The notes: generated by a model from the sequence alone, not told the origin. Counted from the stretch's first letter, positions 1 through 10,740 are shown. The stretch: DNA of 64,000 bases from Symbiodinium natans (GCA_905221605.1 CAJNDS010002251.1:12501-76500), one strand, 5' to 3'. Numbers and translations: made by a program.

Positions 1-1030
1 AAAAACCTCTAAGTAGGACCTTAGGGGTGCCTCAATGTGGTTATTCTTTTCGAACGTCTCTTACAGCGTGCCTAGGTTTATCCCACTCCGAAAGCAACGC
101 AGATCCCCCGTCGAGCAAGATGATCCGGACAGGGCAAAGCTGGGCCGTGGACCCTGTTGTGGAGCAACGCCACGCAACGCCTGCATGCAATGGGCACGGT
201 GGAAGATTCGGCTGGCAGGCTTGGAACTCCCTCGGACTTTTGCAGGCAATGAACCCGTCAAAAAACTGGGACCATCTTCTGCAAAACCCTAGAATCCCCT
301 GAAGTAGAGTTCATCTGGGCATTTCCCAAAATAGGGGTACCCCTTTTACACCCCAAATAGAATAAACCGTCCAAGGTTCGTTTACTCTGGAACCCATTGA
401 GTGGCGTGCCCAAAAGCTCTGAGCGCTGGCCACGCTAAACCCTAAGTAGAGCCTCATCATCCCGACAAGTCCTACAACTTCGGGAGAGTCGGGGTGGAGG
501 CTGAACGAAAAAACCCTCAACCCGAAACCTGTAAGGCTTTAGGGCTTAGGGTTGAAGGGTTATAATTGGCCTCAAACCTGAGACCATTCTGAAGGTTTAA
601 GCTGCAAGGGGTTGCCGAGGTGTTGAGTGTTGTGGCGGTTTATGCAGGGGGGGAAATTTTCCCAAACCCGAAATTCGGGCCCTCTATGGTCTGCACTCTA
701 TAGCAAAGTCGTCAGGTCAACCCGAAGAAGGTAAGGAGTAAACCCCTTCGTTTCTTCTCGCCGCAGGTCTCAGATCGGCGGATGAGCTTTGTGCTCTCTC
801 CAGCTTCTTTGGCTACGCTCAGCTTTCGACCACCTCAAAGGGATCTTGAGGGTTGAAGGATTTATGGTTTTCAGGAGCATAGGGCTTAGGGTCTTCATAG
901 TAGGTCCCAGGGCTTATGACGGCTTGAGAGGGAACCGTGCTCCTCGAACCTGCCAAGCTTGTGCCCCATACCAGCCCTAAGCTGCCCTAAGCACTGAACC
1001 TCCGAAGTCCAAGACGATGCCCTAAAGCCA
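1..1030. other. left-edge segment without a supported gene
   Basis: Mostly unique sequence with scattered degenerate heptamers. Several short overlapping ORFs on both strands start here (27-302 and others) but none shows a recognisable domain, and both strands are comparably open. I see no exon I can defend. The first 30 bases resemble the core of a foldback element seen at 5996 and 55099 (GGACCTTAGGGG...). Confidence 0.4.
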
Positions 1031-1652
1031 AGGTTTGAGGGTTAGGGTTTGGGGTTTAGGGTTTAGGGTTTCGAGTGTAGGGTTTAGGTTCGGGGTGGCC
1101 CCAAGCAAAGAACAACTGGCTCCAGCCATGGCAGCTTCTCCCTGAGGGCCGCGCCAGTCGAATGAGTCTGGGCAGCAGGATGTTCCTGTGGTGCTTCCGG
1201 TCCTGTAGCTGTGGCAGCCCTAAACCCTAAACCCTAAACCCTAACCCTAAACCCTAAACCTCAAACTTTTTGTTCCAGTCCACCTTCAAAACAAAGCTGC
1301 AGCCTGGGCAGCCTCCGGCCGGCCCGTGTCACAGCAACTGAATCACAGAACTCTACTTCGGACCCCTGAGGTTGTACCCGTGGGTTTGAGTTACCCTTTC
1401 TACAAGGGTATTTAGGGTTTAGGGTTTAGGGTTTAGGGTTGAGTCTAGTACATGGGTTGCTCTGCAAGGTAGGGGCTTCTCCTGGGACTCTGCCTCGGAC
1501 CTGAGGTTGTACCCTTGGGTTTGGGTACCCTCTTAAACTTCTAATTCAAGATCAACTAAGGAAACGTGAAGGTTATCAGAAGGACTAGGAGTATGTTAAG
1601 GGAACATCTTAGGGGTAGGAGTCTTAACCCCATGACTGAAACATTCTCTGAG

Positions 1653-1755
1653 GTTTAGGGTGTAGGGTTTAGGGTTTAGGGTTTAGGGTTTAGGGTTTAG
1701 GGTTTAGGGTTTAGGATTTATTGTTTAGGGCTTAGGGTTTAGGGTTTAGGGTTTA
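1653..1755 (+). repeat. TTTAGGG block
   Basis: About 12 heptamers, mostly perfect, with a few changes at the right end (TTTAGGA, TTATTG). Confidence 0.95.
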
Positions 1756-1870
1756 ATTTTGCCAAGGCTCTGCTTCAACCATCGCAAACGGCAGGTACAA
1801 GTAGGGCAGCAAGGTCCTTGCTAAGAGTCGCCAGCTGGTGAAGAAGTCAAACCTTACAGCTCTTCAGCAC

Positions 1871-2012
1871 AGTTTAGGGTTTAGGGTTTAGGGTTAAGGG
1901 TTAAGGGTTAAGGGTTTAGGGTTTAGGGTTTAGGGCTTGGGGTTTGGGGTTTGGGGTTTGGGGTTTGGGGTTGCGGGTTTGGGGTTTGGGGTTTCGGGGG
2001 CTTGGGTTTAGG
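1871..2012 (+). repeat. TTTAGGG to TTTGGGG graded block
   Basis: The block moves from perfect TTTAGGG through TTAAGGG units to five TTTGGGG units. Neighbouring heptamers share the same variant, which is what local copying of single units would give. Confidence 0.93.
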
Positions 2013-2376
2013 GGCAGAATCTGCAGTGGTGCATTGATGCTTCTCAGGCTGCGCTGCTTCGGCTCATGGCAGACTGATACGGGCTACTCAGGTCAGCTGG
2101 GCTCAAGCGCACTTGCGTGCACGCCAACATCTTTTGGCAGAGGCTGCGTTGGTCGGTTGAGGATTCGAAACTGTACACTCATCAGAAACAGAGCCTTCTT
2201 GATAGCCCAGCAACCCGACCATAGTATGGGTAACTTTGGGGTTGATTACTTTAGAATTCTAAGGGGCCCGAGAACACCCAAGAAAAGGGGGCCAAAGGGG
2301 ATGATTGGGCTACCAAGGAGTTTGTCCGCCGAGCCCCGGAGAAATGAGCAGCTCGAGCGCTGGCACTGAGCATCAC

Positions 2377-2517
2377 CCAGGATGGGCTATTATACCCCTA
2401 TAACCCCTTAAGAAGGCCCTTATACCCGTATAACTCTTTCATAAGGCCCTCATACCCTTATAACTCCTTTATACAGTTGATTATGGGGATTGTAGGGCCT
2501 ATAATCGCCCAAGCTGG
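2377..2517. mobile_element. foldback element, family E (CCAGGATGGGC ends), copy 1
   Basis: The left end reads CCCAGGATGGGCTATTATA and the right end is its imperfect complement (TATAATCGCCCAAGCTGG). Inside are three tandem copies of a roughly 30-bp unit (TATACCC.TATAACTCCTTTA..AAGGCCCT). Related copies lie at 4902-4987 and 31848-32067. There is no transposase, so it is MITE-like. Confidence 0.75.
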
Positions 2518-2693
2518 ACATGTGACGTCGTGCACGGCGCTTTCGAGCGCATTCGGCATCAACGCAGAGGGCTGCACAGGCACTGGCCGATCGCCATGAC
2601 GGCCGTGCTCTCAGCACCTGAGAAGGTGCATGCATGCCCGGAAGCGCATCGCCACAAAATGTGGGCTCGACAGCTGAAAGTTCTGCTACGTTA

Positions 2694-3986
2694 TCACTCT
2701 GAGTACTCGCCCGGAGCTGTGCCAGGGATGCTACGAGAATCAGTGGCTGCCAGGGCTGCCCCGCCAGTCCCCGGCTGACCCCTACGGCGCATGCCGCCAC
2801 GGCGCATGCCGCCACGGCGCGTGCACGATCGTGGGTGGCCTTGGCTCCACATGCTGGGAGCAAGTGAGTAGGTCGCAACTGGCAGATCTGGCTGAAAGAC
2901 GATCCTCAACACCTTGCATTGCTCTGACCTTGTCTCCACGCTTGTGAGCGCAACTGGCTCCCCTGAGAGCACCACAATGTCTCCTGGCTGCAAGCTGCCT
3001 GCTCTGCGGAGGTCTTTGCAATTCTGAGCGGGGTCACAAGTTACGATGCGATGGTCTGGAGTCACCTGTAGCAAAGCATCCCCGGCACACAAGTCCACGA
3101 CATGGGAGCCGTTGCGGACCTCCGGCGCCTTTGCAACACGCAACATGGTGCGATCGTCCGCAGCCACAACCTCCGAGCCCGCCAGGAGATCCTTGCCCAT
3201 CATGAAGAAGTCCATGCCGTAGCGCCTCGTCTTAAAAATGGCATCCAGCATGAAGCAGCCTGGCTCCCCGTTTGTGCGCGATGGATGCACCGAAAACCAG
3301 GAATCCTGGCTCAAGATCGAGGACACACTGCCGGCGCTGCCATCAGGGATGCCTGATCGTGCATCCTCCGGCGCTGGGATGCCCCGCTGCCTCTTGAGAT
3401 CCGCATTCTCTGCGCGCAAAGTCTCAAGCTCCTGCTGCTGCTTCATAAGCCGGTCACCACAAGCTTCTCCGTCACCGCAACGCTTCTGGCGCAGCGCCGT
3501 GAATGCCCTGCGCCAGGCGTACCAAGGCGCAGGAGAGGAATACATTGGCTGCAATTCGGACAGCAGCGTTGCCCAAACATATGCTGCAAGTTTCATGCAG
3601 GACTCCCCATCTTGCATCTCGGCAAAGCTACATGCTTCCATCTCCTCCCGTGCGGTGTCAAGAAAGAGCTGCCAATGGCGGGGCATTGAAGACGTCTTTT
3701 GGCGCTTTGCTGGTTGACAGTTGCTCCACAAGACTCGAAGTAGTTGCTCCTGCGAATCTTCTGCTGCGGAAAACTGTTGCTGGAGCTCGCCTAGTTTGCT
3801 TTCCCTATTCTTTCTCAGCCGCTCCAGCTTCTTGAAGGCTTCCACATACTCGGTCACGAGCTTCGCATAATCATCACTGTAGCACTTCGCGCTCCTCTCG
3901 CCGATGCGCAGAAACATTGCCAGCAGCCGGAAAGGAAGAAGTGGGTGCCAGGATGCTTTGAACACTTCACGGTGTGTCACGGACAT
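2694..3986 (-). CDS. Hint-domain (hedgehog/intein-type) protein, single exon
   Basis: This is a 430-residue uninterrupted ORF. An in-frame TAG lies five codons upstream of the ATG, so the ATG at 3984-3986 is the natural start. Residues 1-235 are unrecognised, with two charged helical or coiled-coil stretches (about 45-85 and 180-200). Residues 244-385 resemble the Hint fold. A likely Cys1 is at 244 (GEPGCFMLDAIF), VTPDHRIVT lies at 308-316 (the TxxH block), then LQPGDIV and FQPDLPVATYSL. The tail ends SIPGTAPGEYSE, an ending I recall from dinoflagellate Hint proteins. The C-terminal tail holds a 15-bp tandem repeat encoding GGMRR. Hint domains catalyse N-S acyl shift autoprocessing; whether this copy is active is not visible. 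It is intronless and contains no telomere-type block, unlike its neighbours, so it could be a retrocopy. Confidence 0.78.
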   Translation of the reverse strand: MSVTHREVFKASWHPLLPFRLLAMFLRIGERSAKCYSDDYAKLVTEYVEAFKKLERLRKNRESKLGELQQQFSAAEDSQEQLLRVLWSNCQPAKRQKTSSMPRHWQLFLDTAREEMEACSFAEMQDGESCMKLAAYVWATLLSELQPMYSSPAPWYAWRRAFTALRQKRCGDGEACGDRLMKQQQELETLRAENADLKRQRGIPAPEDARSGIPDGSAGSVSSILSQDSWFSVHPSRTNGEPGCFMLDAIFKTRRYGMDFFMMGKDLLAGSEVVAADDRTMLRVAKAPEVRNGSHVVDLCAGDALLQVTPDHRIVTCDPAQNCKDLRRAGSLQPGDIVVLSGEPVALTSVETRSEQCKVLRIVFQPDLPVATYSLAPSMWSQGHPRSCTRRGGMRRGGMRRRGQPGTGGAALAATDSRSIPGTAPGEYSE

Positions 3987-4074
3987 GTGACTGCAGTGCT
4001 CCTAAGCGTCCTTCAGCCTTTCCCTCCTGGGTGCAGCCTCATATGCTCGCAGTCAGCCAAGCAGCGTTCGTGCA

Positions 4075-5268
4075 TCAGCTGCCGTACTCGGCCCAGGACT
4101 TGACCTGGCAATGCGAGGAAGCAAGCAGGGGGGGCAGGAAGGGAGAAGAGGCAAGCGCCAGCTTCCCAAGGTAAACCTCTAAAAGCCCACAAAGACTTCC
4201 CGACTCCCAGGCCGTCATCTCAGGTCCCGGCTGCAGAAACACGAGCACCAGGTTGGCCAGAAGCACCTTCTCAGCTTGTTCTTTGACACTCCCGGTTTCA
4301 GGGTTTAGGGTTTCAGGTTTAGGGTAGCTAGGGTAGCTAGGGTAGCTAGGGTAGCTAGGGTAACTAGGGTTTAGGGTCAGGAAGGAAGAAAGCTCAAAGC
4401 TGCAATAGGGCCAACACCCCTTCCTTGATGTCCAAGCTTCAGGTCTCCCACACACACCTAGATGCTAAACCGTGGACCCCTTCGCCGTAGAAAAGATGAT
4501 GCTATGCACGAGTTCTCCAAGACAGACGGACTTTCGAGTTTTGGGCTTGAAATGGGGTTGTCGGGTTTGGGCCTGCAGATGCTGAAAGTTTCATACCGGT
4601 CGTGGCCTGGGGCATGGATGTAGTGCTGACGTCTTGCGAGCTGCTTCCCTACTGAGTACCTAATGGATGGGCTCCTAGAGCCAGCACACAAGAAACAGTG
4701 ACTGGGGTCGAAGGCACTACGCCCTTTAAAGCCCTAACATCATGCCAAGCTCAAAGCGCACCTCACGCTTCCCTTCGGGCATTAGAGGAATAACAGGGTA
4801 CCCTTTGTGGTTTAAAGGGTCTTCGAAGGGAACCCTAAACCCCCCACAAAAGGAAATAAGCTTTGGGCCCTCGTAGTGTCTTAAAGGGCAATTACCAACA
4901 AGGGCTATTATACCTAAACCCCCCTTACAAAGGCCCTTTATGAGGTTAACAATGGGGATTCTAGGGCCGAATAGCCCATCCTGGCATGAGGTAGTACCAG
5001 GTAGGCTTGGAGGATACAAAGGGTACCCTTTAAGGGTCTGGTAGCGGAACCCAAAACCTAAAACGAGGGAATAGAGGTAGGAGCGTCTTAAAGGGTACTT
5101 ACTGGGGTGTCTTAGGTGGGCTTGGAGCCCTAAACCCTAAACCCTAAACCCTAAACCCTAAACCCTAAACCCTAAACCCAGGTACTTACTGGGGTGGTCG
5201 CGGTAGGCTTGGAGGCCGAGGGTCTACTGAAGCCCACAGCTGCACCGCCGCCGAGGTCGGGCACCGTC
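4075..5268 (-). CDS. small multi-exon gene of unknown function (3' part)
   Basis: Three segments look like exons. The segment 5190-5268 encodes TVPDLGGGAAVGFSRPSAS.. and lies between an acceptor TTGTTCCGCAG and a strong donor GTAAGTACC. The segment 4177-4288 encodes KVLLANLVLVFLQPGPEM.. and ends at a GTTTAC donor. The segment 4075-4104 encodes VKSWAEYGS and stop, preceded by a long pyrimidine tract ending TTGCCAG. The intron between 4105 and 4176 is short (72 bp); the intron between 4289 and 5189 contains a telomere-type block and element E2. I do not recognise the family. It sits between the phosphatase gene and the Hint gene, on the same strand. The first and second segments may not be directly adjacent exons. 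Confidence 0.42.
4300..4376 (+). repeat. TTTAGGG block with a 9-mer GGGTAGCTA array
   Basis: Heptamers flank four copies of the nonamer GGGTAGCTA, a variant not seen elsewhere in the window. Confidence 0.9.
4796..5105. repeat. diverged direct repeat pair plus foldback element E copy 2
   Basis: GGGTACCCTTT..GTCTTAAAGGG occurs at about 4796-4890 and again at 5029-5100. Between them, 4902-4987 is a family E foldback (GGGCTATTATACC at the left; TAGCCCATCCTGG at the right). Confidence 0.6.
5127..5179 (-). repeat. CCCTAAA block
   Basis: Seven perfect heptamers. They start right after the donor GTAAGTACC of the 5190-5268 exon, so the intron begins with telomere-type sequence. Confidence 0.95.
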
Positions 5269-5296
5269 CTGCGGAACAAGGATCAGAAACCAACGG

Positions 5297-5430
5297 TTCA
5301 GGGCTTGGGGTTTAGGGTTTAGGGTTGTTTAGGGTTTGGGGTTAGGGTTTAGGGTTTAGGGTTTAGGTTTTAGGTTTTAGGTTTAGGGTTTATAGGGCTT
5401 AGGGCTTAGGGTTTAGGGTTTAGGCTTAGG
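5297..5430 (+). repeat. degenerate TTTAGGG block
   Basis: About 18 heptamers, many altered (GTTTAGGTTTTAGG, GGCTTAGG). The left end of the phosphatase terminal exon overlaps its right edge. Confidence 0.9.
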
Positions 5431-8400
5431 CGTTGAGGACTTCCTGAGAGCCTAAGGGTCTGGCGAGGTTTGGTGGCAATTGTTCGCGGTTTCGCCGCCG
5501 GAAGCACAAATTTTGATGAACCCCCACCCACTTCTTCTAAACCATGCATCTCTCCCCTCACCACCCCTAAACCCTAAACCCTAAACCCTAAACCCTGAAC
5601 CCTAGACCCTAGACCCTAGACCCTAGACCAAAGACCCTAAACCACCCTAAACCGTAAACCTCCCCTCCAGCCCCCCCACAACGCTCCAGCAGCCGCAGGA
5701 GCTCTCCGAGCCGGCCGATGGGATGGATCACCTCACTGGAATCGTGAGGGCTGAGGGATCTTGAGGGTTTAGGGTCTAGGGTTTAGTGAGGGATCTTGAG
5801 GGTTTAGGGTCTAGGGTTGAGTGTTTAGGGTGCTCAGGCTGAGGGTTTAGGGTGCTTGTACTAGGTCCCATGCTATCTTCGAGCAGCACATCTCACGCGG
5901 ATGCCCCCACCGCGGCTCCCAACAACACCCTAGAAAGCCCAACGCCCATACAACAGTTACAGAACCCTTCGCCATTCTCAAGGGACGAAAGAACAGGAGG
6001 GACCCTTATAACGGACTTTAGGGGTAATGTAGGGGCTACTTATGTAAATAGGGACTTTTACAATATACAGGGCTTGTATAGGGGACTAAGATTCAGGCTC
6101 CCTTCTAGGGGTCCCTATACCCCTTCAAAGTTCGCAGTTCCCGAAACACTAAACCCTAGACCCAAAACCCTAAACCCTAAACCCTAAACCCTGAACCCTA
6201 AACCCTAAACCCTAACCCTATCCAGCGCCGGGCGTGGGGCCGGGCGTCGCTGCCGGGCTCTCCGGATCGCTTGCGTAGAGCCTCGAGGCGAGCAAGAAAG
6301 ATTTTGGGGATGTTTCAGGAGTTAGGGTTTAGGGCTTAGGGTTTGGGGTTTAGGCTTTGGGGTTTAGGGGTTTAGGGCTACCTGAACCATGCAAGAATGC
6401 CCTCAATAAAGGGCGTGGACCTATTTGGGGATATTTTGGGATATCTTAAAGCAGTTCGTGTAAGTTCAGGGATGCGGGGTATGTAGGGTTCAGGGGCTTA
6501 GGACCTAAACCCTAAACCCTAAACCCTAAACCCTAAACCCTAAACCCTAAACCCTAAACCCTAACCCCTACACCCTACACCCTACACCCTAAACCCTAAA
6601 CCCTAAACCCTAAACCCCAAACCCTAAACCCTAACGACAGCTGCAGCTGAAGGGCTGATACCGTGCGCGTGCATCAGGTACGCCACAGCCGTGGTGCCTG
6701 CGCGATGCGCGCCTGCGTGGCAATGCACCAGCACCTGAGGCTCTCAGCCCCTTCACGGGCGCTCTTGAAAACCTTAAACCCTAAACCCTAAACCCTAAAC
6801 CCGATAAACCCTAAACATCCATAAGCCTTAAACCCCTAAACCTTGTGGGGCTGAGGGTCGGTTCGAGGTTTCAAGCCTGACTCTTTCACACTAAACCCAA
6901 CACTAGGCTCGCGCATGGAGGTGGTGTTCCGTGACGGGTTCCCCTACTACCCCCCTCTTTTCTACCCCCCCTAGGTTCCCCCCCCCCCCCCCCCCCCCCC
7001 CCCCCCTATGGCTAGATAGGGATAATTCAGCATCATTACGGCTTTTTCGGGGGGAAGCCTAAGGGCGGGGTAGTAGGGAAACCCATGGGGGTTTAGAGGG
7101 GGTTCGGGAACTTGAGGGTCTTGTGGGCCAGAGAGCTTCGAGATGAGGGATCAGGGTTTTGGGGCTTTAGGGTGTGACAGGGACCGGTATAATCTAAACC
7201 CTAAACCCTAAACCCTCAACCCTGAACCCTAAACCCGAAACCCTAAACCCCAAACCCTAAACCCCAAACCCTAAACCCCAAACCCTAAACCCCAAACCCT
7301 AAGCCCTATCTGCCCTTCAGGTGCATCCTGCTTCGAAGCTGCGTTAGAGCCGCTGTCCAGGGCCGCATCCAGGAACTCAAGCACCGAGGAGACGTAGTGC
7401 TGGGCATCTTGCGCTGTCTCCTCGGGTAAGGGTTTAGGGTTTAGGGTTTAGGGTTTAGGGTTTAGGGTTTAGGGTTTAGGGTTTAGGGTTTAGGGTTTAG
7501 GGTTTAGGGTTTAGGGTTTAGGGTTTAGGGTTTAGGGTTTAGGGTTTAGGACCTACTAGATAGCCAGGACCCCCCCAAATCGTGCCCTACACTGCTAGTG
7601 GGGGACTTTCTTACAAAACCCTTCAGGGGATCTAATTTTTGGATCCTCCCAGGGGTCTGGGAAGGCCAGAAAACGGTGAGGAACTAGGCCCTACAATCGG
7701 ATGCGCCCTCCGAAGCCTCGGAAAAGCATTCCTACATATCATCCTCTTAAACCCAATAAGGGAAAGTGCCAACTATCCCAAGAGGTTTAGGGCTTAGGGT
7801 TTAGGGTTTAGGGTTTAGGGCTACCCAGTCAACCCTAGAGCCCGAATCACAACTACCCTAAACCCTAAACCCTAAACCCTAAACCCTAAACCCTAAACCC
7901 TAAACCCTAAACCCTAAACCCTAAACCCTAAACCCTAAACCCGAAACCCGAAACCCTAAACCCTAAACCCTAAACCCCAATCCCTAAAGCCCTAAACTAT
8001 ACTCACGCCAAGGGCTCGACGCGCACCTCGCGCTTCCAGTTGGCCACGTCGAAGCGGAAGTACTCGAAGCCAGGGTCGCCCTCGAAGTAGTTCGGTGAAG
8101 ATGGCTCCTTCAAGGGAATAGGGTTTAGGGTTTAGGGTTTAGGGTTTAGGGTTTAGGGTTTGGGGTTTAGGGTCCGGCTTCTTCGGGTTTGACTTTGGGG
8201 TGGGTTTAGGGGCGTCTGAAAGCCCGAAAACCTATAAACCCTTGTCAGGTGCAGGCTTCCGGGAAGCTGGGCCAGTTTGAGGTTGACCACAGTTCTTCGG
8301 AGGGAATTCGGTTGATTCGGCAGCGGATCCCCGACATCGACGTTTCCCAACAATTTTTTCCCAAAGCGCGCTACATAGGAACTCCCCCAGAAAGGGAGAC

Positions 8401-10724
8401 AGCTCCTTGGGAAACCCCCACATATGGAATCAAACCTCAACATGGCCACCAAAAAAGCCAGAATCCACCCTCAACCCTAAACCCTAAACCCTAGACCCTA
8501 AACCCTAAACCCTGAACCCTCAACCCTAAACCCTAAACCCTAAACCCCAGTTTCAACTGGTCCTGGCAGTTGACAATGTGCCGGATGTGGTATTCCTCCA
8601 GAAACCTTGGCGCTCGGACTCGACATAAGCCCTACACCCTGCACCCTAAATCCTCAACCCTACTTCCTGCGTTGGAACAGGTATTTCCTAAACCCGAAAC
8701 CCTAAACCCTTAACCCTTTGAGTTCGTCGCTAGGTTGGGGCTTTTGGATTTCAGGGCTTGGGCGACTTGAACAAAGTCTGAAGCCCTGAAGCTGGATGCG
8801 GGAGCTTCTCTGAAGACGATGCCTAGGATGGCCCCTAAACCCTCTGAAAATATGCCTTAAAATGGCCCAAGGGCCTACCTAGTTTCGTTTTGCCGTGTTT
8901 TCAACAAGGAAACTAGGAATGTAGGCACCTTGTCTGCTTGTAGCCCTTTGAGGGTCTTTCATGCCTGAAAGGGAGATATACAAGGTGCCAATGTCCGTAG
9001 GTCCTGAGCCTCTGAACCTGAAGGCCCTCTTCTGGGACCCTTCTTGGGCCTTAATAAGGGGGAATCAGGGGGATATAAGGTACCTCATATCTCCAATTAC
9101 CTACTAAGAACTGATAGCTGATAAGAAAAGAACATGTCTGTTTTGGACAAGCTAAGTGGCGCGGCATCTTTGGCGGCCACGTGGCTGCCTACGAAGAGAA
9201 CAGCGCCTGCCCACAGCCCACTCTCCCATGTGCCGTGCGCTCAAGAACACCAATGTTTGAACTCTGCCCCTGAGAATCAGAAGACCAAGACTGGTTTACA
9301 AACAATTGAAACATGTATTTCAAGGAGGCTCTAGCGAATGTGCTTCGTAGGTCGTAAGACACTCTCACAGTTAAGCCTCGGGGCAGCCCTCACAAGATAC
9401 AAGGAGGGGCCCCCCTTGTTATAAGTAGAGTTATAAGGGTCCTAACTTGGGTTATAAGGATCCTAGCTTAGGTGATAAGTCCCTGAACTATAGTTAGTAA
9501 AGTAAGGGGGCCCCTCCTTGTATCGATGTTGCAACCCGAGTGCGTCGACAACTTCTGCTAAAGTCCAGAATCGCCTCGAACAACAAATTGGCCAAACGGC
9601 TTGGTACAAGACTTTCCGACTTGCAAAAAGTATAACTGAGAAAAATCTCGCCCATCGATCGTGCAGCCCAGATTTAAATCATTGGGGTGACCTTGACACG
9701 ACGTATGATGCGTATCTAGGCATCTACATTGGCGCATGAGGGTTTCCGCACATGAGGGACGTCTGATATAGACCCCCCGGCAAACGGTACGTAAGATCCC
9801 CTTATCATGCGGACCCCATAAGGTACGCCTAGTTTCGGAAACGCCCGCATGGGAACTGTAGATGAACTCCCTAATCCCTAAACCCTAAACCCTAACCCCG
9901 GCTGCTCCGGAGGTTTAAGCCCACACCTACAAAAGTAGCATTGCATTGAGGGACCTAGGGTTTAGGGCTTAGGGCTTAGGGCTTAGGGTTTAGGGTTTAG
10001 GGTTTAGGGTTTAGGGTTTAGGGTTTAGGGTTTAGGGTTTAGGGTTATCCTGAAACGGGGGCACCTGTGCGCGGGTGGCAGAAGACCGCGTCGCAGTCGC
10101 GAAATGAGTTGTGGGGGTAGTCCTTCCTCGGCTCTCAAGAGCAGGAAACTAGACTGAAGGACAGTCCTTGTCGAGTTCTTTCCTATCGTACGTCTTATAC
10201 GGCCATTTGTCTAAAATGCGGTTCCCTTTTGGGGGCCTTATTACAAGGTGGCCCCAATTCTTTTAGGGCACCCAAAAAAGGACCATGATTAAGAGCACTG
10301 ACCATATAGCCTGGGGTACCAGAAGCCCTCATGTAGAGCAACCCACCGTCTCTAACAAAAAAAAAGCTCAGGGCCTTCGATCCTAGCGTCGACAAGTCTA
10401 AACAAGTCAAGGCTCTGAAATTGCAGGAGCCGCTTGCCTTCTGCGTGAAAGTCGTGCATGGCCCCAGAAGCAGAGACCGGAGGGCAGCTCGAATGCAGCC
10501 AGTGCGTGTGGGGGCATGTGCTATAGGGCTTGAAATAAGTACTTATAGTATTCCCATATGGTCCCACGAAAATTCTACTATACTAACCCCCCAAAACCCT
10601 ATTCGAGTTATTTGATTTTTCAAGGCCCCCCATAGCACTTACCCTATGCGTCCCGAGACCCCCAAAGCTAACTTGTAGAAGCTCTGGCTTAGAGTCGGAG
10701 GTGCTGTTGTATTCCAGATGCCGA
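5426..10724 (-). CDS. dual-specificity protein phosphatase, about 10 exons
   Basis: The exons, in minus order, are 10673-10724, 10065-10122 (DYPHNSFRDCDAVFCHPRTG), 9153-9206 (AVLFVGSHVAAKDAAPL), 8563-8618 (RFLEEYHIRHIVNCQ), 8009-8107 (PNYFEGDPGFEYFRFDVANW), 7343-7420 (AQHYVSSVLEFLDAALDSG), 6636-6734 (VLVHCHAGAHRAGTTAVAYL), 6217-6281, 5660-5735 (EVIHPIGRLGELLRLLE) and 5426-5533 (ends SQEVLNA, stop). All junctions keep phase. HCHAGAHR fits the HCxxGxxR active site of dual-specificity phosphatases, which hydrolyse phosphoserine/threonine and phosphotyrosine; LFVGS..AA, HIVNC and NYFE..FEY fit the fold. The usual general-acid Asp seems to be Asn (FDVANW). Donors include GT, GC and one GA (CAG|GACCAG). 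Introns hold telomere-type blocks and foldback elements. The first exon with the start ATG is not certain; 10887-10941 (MAWQPFHLESLRC) is a candidate. Confidence 0.85.
5567..5657 (-). repeat. CCCTAAA/CCCTAGA block
   Basis: Perfect heptamers pass into four CCCTAGA units, then degenerate. It lies in the phosphatase intron just downstream of exon 5660-5735. Confidence 0.92.
5756..5850 (+). repeat. 33-bp tandem duplication with heptamers
   Basis: GGATCTTGAGGGTTTAGGGT.. occurs at 5756 and again at 5789, followed by degenerate heptamers. Confidence 0.8.
5997..6130. mobile_element. foldback-like element, family K, copy 1
   Basis: It shares GGACTTTAGGGGTAATGTAG, GGGGCTACTT and GGGGACTAAGATT in order with 55099-55186. 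The ends are imperfectly complementary. Confidence 0.55.
6147..6216 (-). repeat. CCCTAAA block
   Basis: About eight heptamers. The donor GTTAGGG of phosphatase exon 6217-6281 is itself the edge of this block. Confidence 0.93.
6505..6635 (-). repeat. CCCTAAA block with CCCTACA units
   Basis: About 17 heptamers, with a run of CCCTACA in the middle. It begins exactly at the GTTAGG donor of the exon carrying HCHAGAHR. Confidence 0.95.
6936..7084. mobile_element. foldback element with internal poly-C
   Basis: The terminal inverted repeats are GGGTTCCCCTACTACCCC (left) and its complement GGGGTAGTAGGGAAACCC (right). A C-homopolymer of about 35 bp (6970-7005) lies inside. It sits in a phosphatase intron. 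Confidence 0.75.
7192..7307 (-). repeat. CCCTAAA/CCCCAAA alternating block
   Basis: The right part alternates CCCTAAA and CCCCAAA, a 14-bp higher-order unit repeated about four times. Confidence 0.92.
7427..7551 (+). repeat. long perfect TTTAGGG block
   Basis: About 17 perfect copies. It ends against a truncated family A foldback element (7555-7664). Confidence 0.97.
7555..7664. mobile_element. foldback element, family A, truncated copy
   Basis: The right end carries the family A terminus GGATCCTCCCAGGGG. The left terminus is missing where the telomere-type block begins. It aligns with 21024-21148 and 13468-13576. Confidence 0.65.
7856..7990 (-). repeat. CCCTAAA block
   Basis: About 18 copies. 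It follows the GCGTGAGT donor region of the exon carrying NYFEGDPGFEY, so it is intronic. Confidence 0.97.
8118..8175 (+). repeat. TTTAGGG block
   Basis: Eight copies immediately upstream (minus sense) of the acceptor of exon 8009-8107. Confidence 0.95.
8911..9112. mobile_element. family D-like foldback remnants
   Basis: AGGCACCTTGT (8925) and ACAAGGTGCC (8981) form an inverted pair. Downstream, GGTACCTCAT..TACTAAGAACTGA (9079-9112) is a single family D end. Both lie in the phosphatase intron between exons 9153-9206 and 8563-8618. Confidence 0.5.
9396..9524. mobile_element. foldback element with GATACAAGGAGGGG ends
   Basis: The 22-bp terminal inverted repeats are GATACAAGGAGGGGCCCCCC and the complement at 9504-9524. 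The 85-bp interior is AT-rich with repeated TTATAAG. It lies in a phosphatase intron. I saw no second copy in the window. Confidence 0.8.
9955..10045 (+). repeat. TTTAGGG block
   Basis: About 13 copies, the first three as GCTTAGG. It lies just downstream of phosphatase exon 10065-10122. Confidence 0.95.
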
Positions 10725-10740
10725 CTTCACATGACGCCCT

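Noticed and set aside
7427-7551. True chromosome end
   Set aside because: Blocks are short, occur in both orientations throughout, and are flanked by genes on both sides.
8715-8809. Possible phosphatase exon (open in two frames, acceptor GTCTTCAG)
   Set aside because: Exons 9153-9206 and 8563-8618 join in phase and in motif without it.
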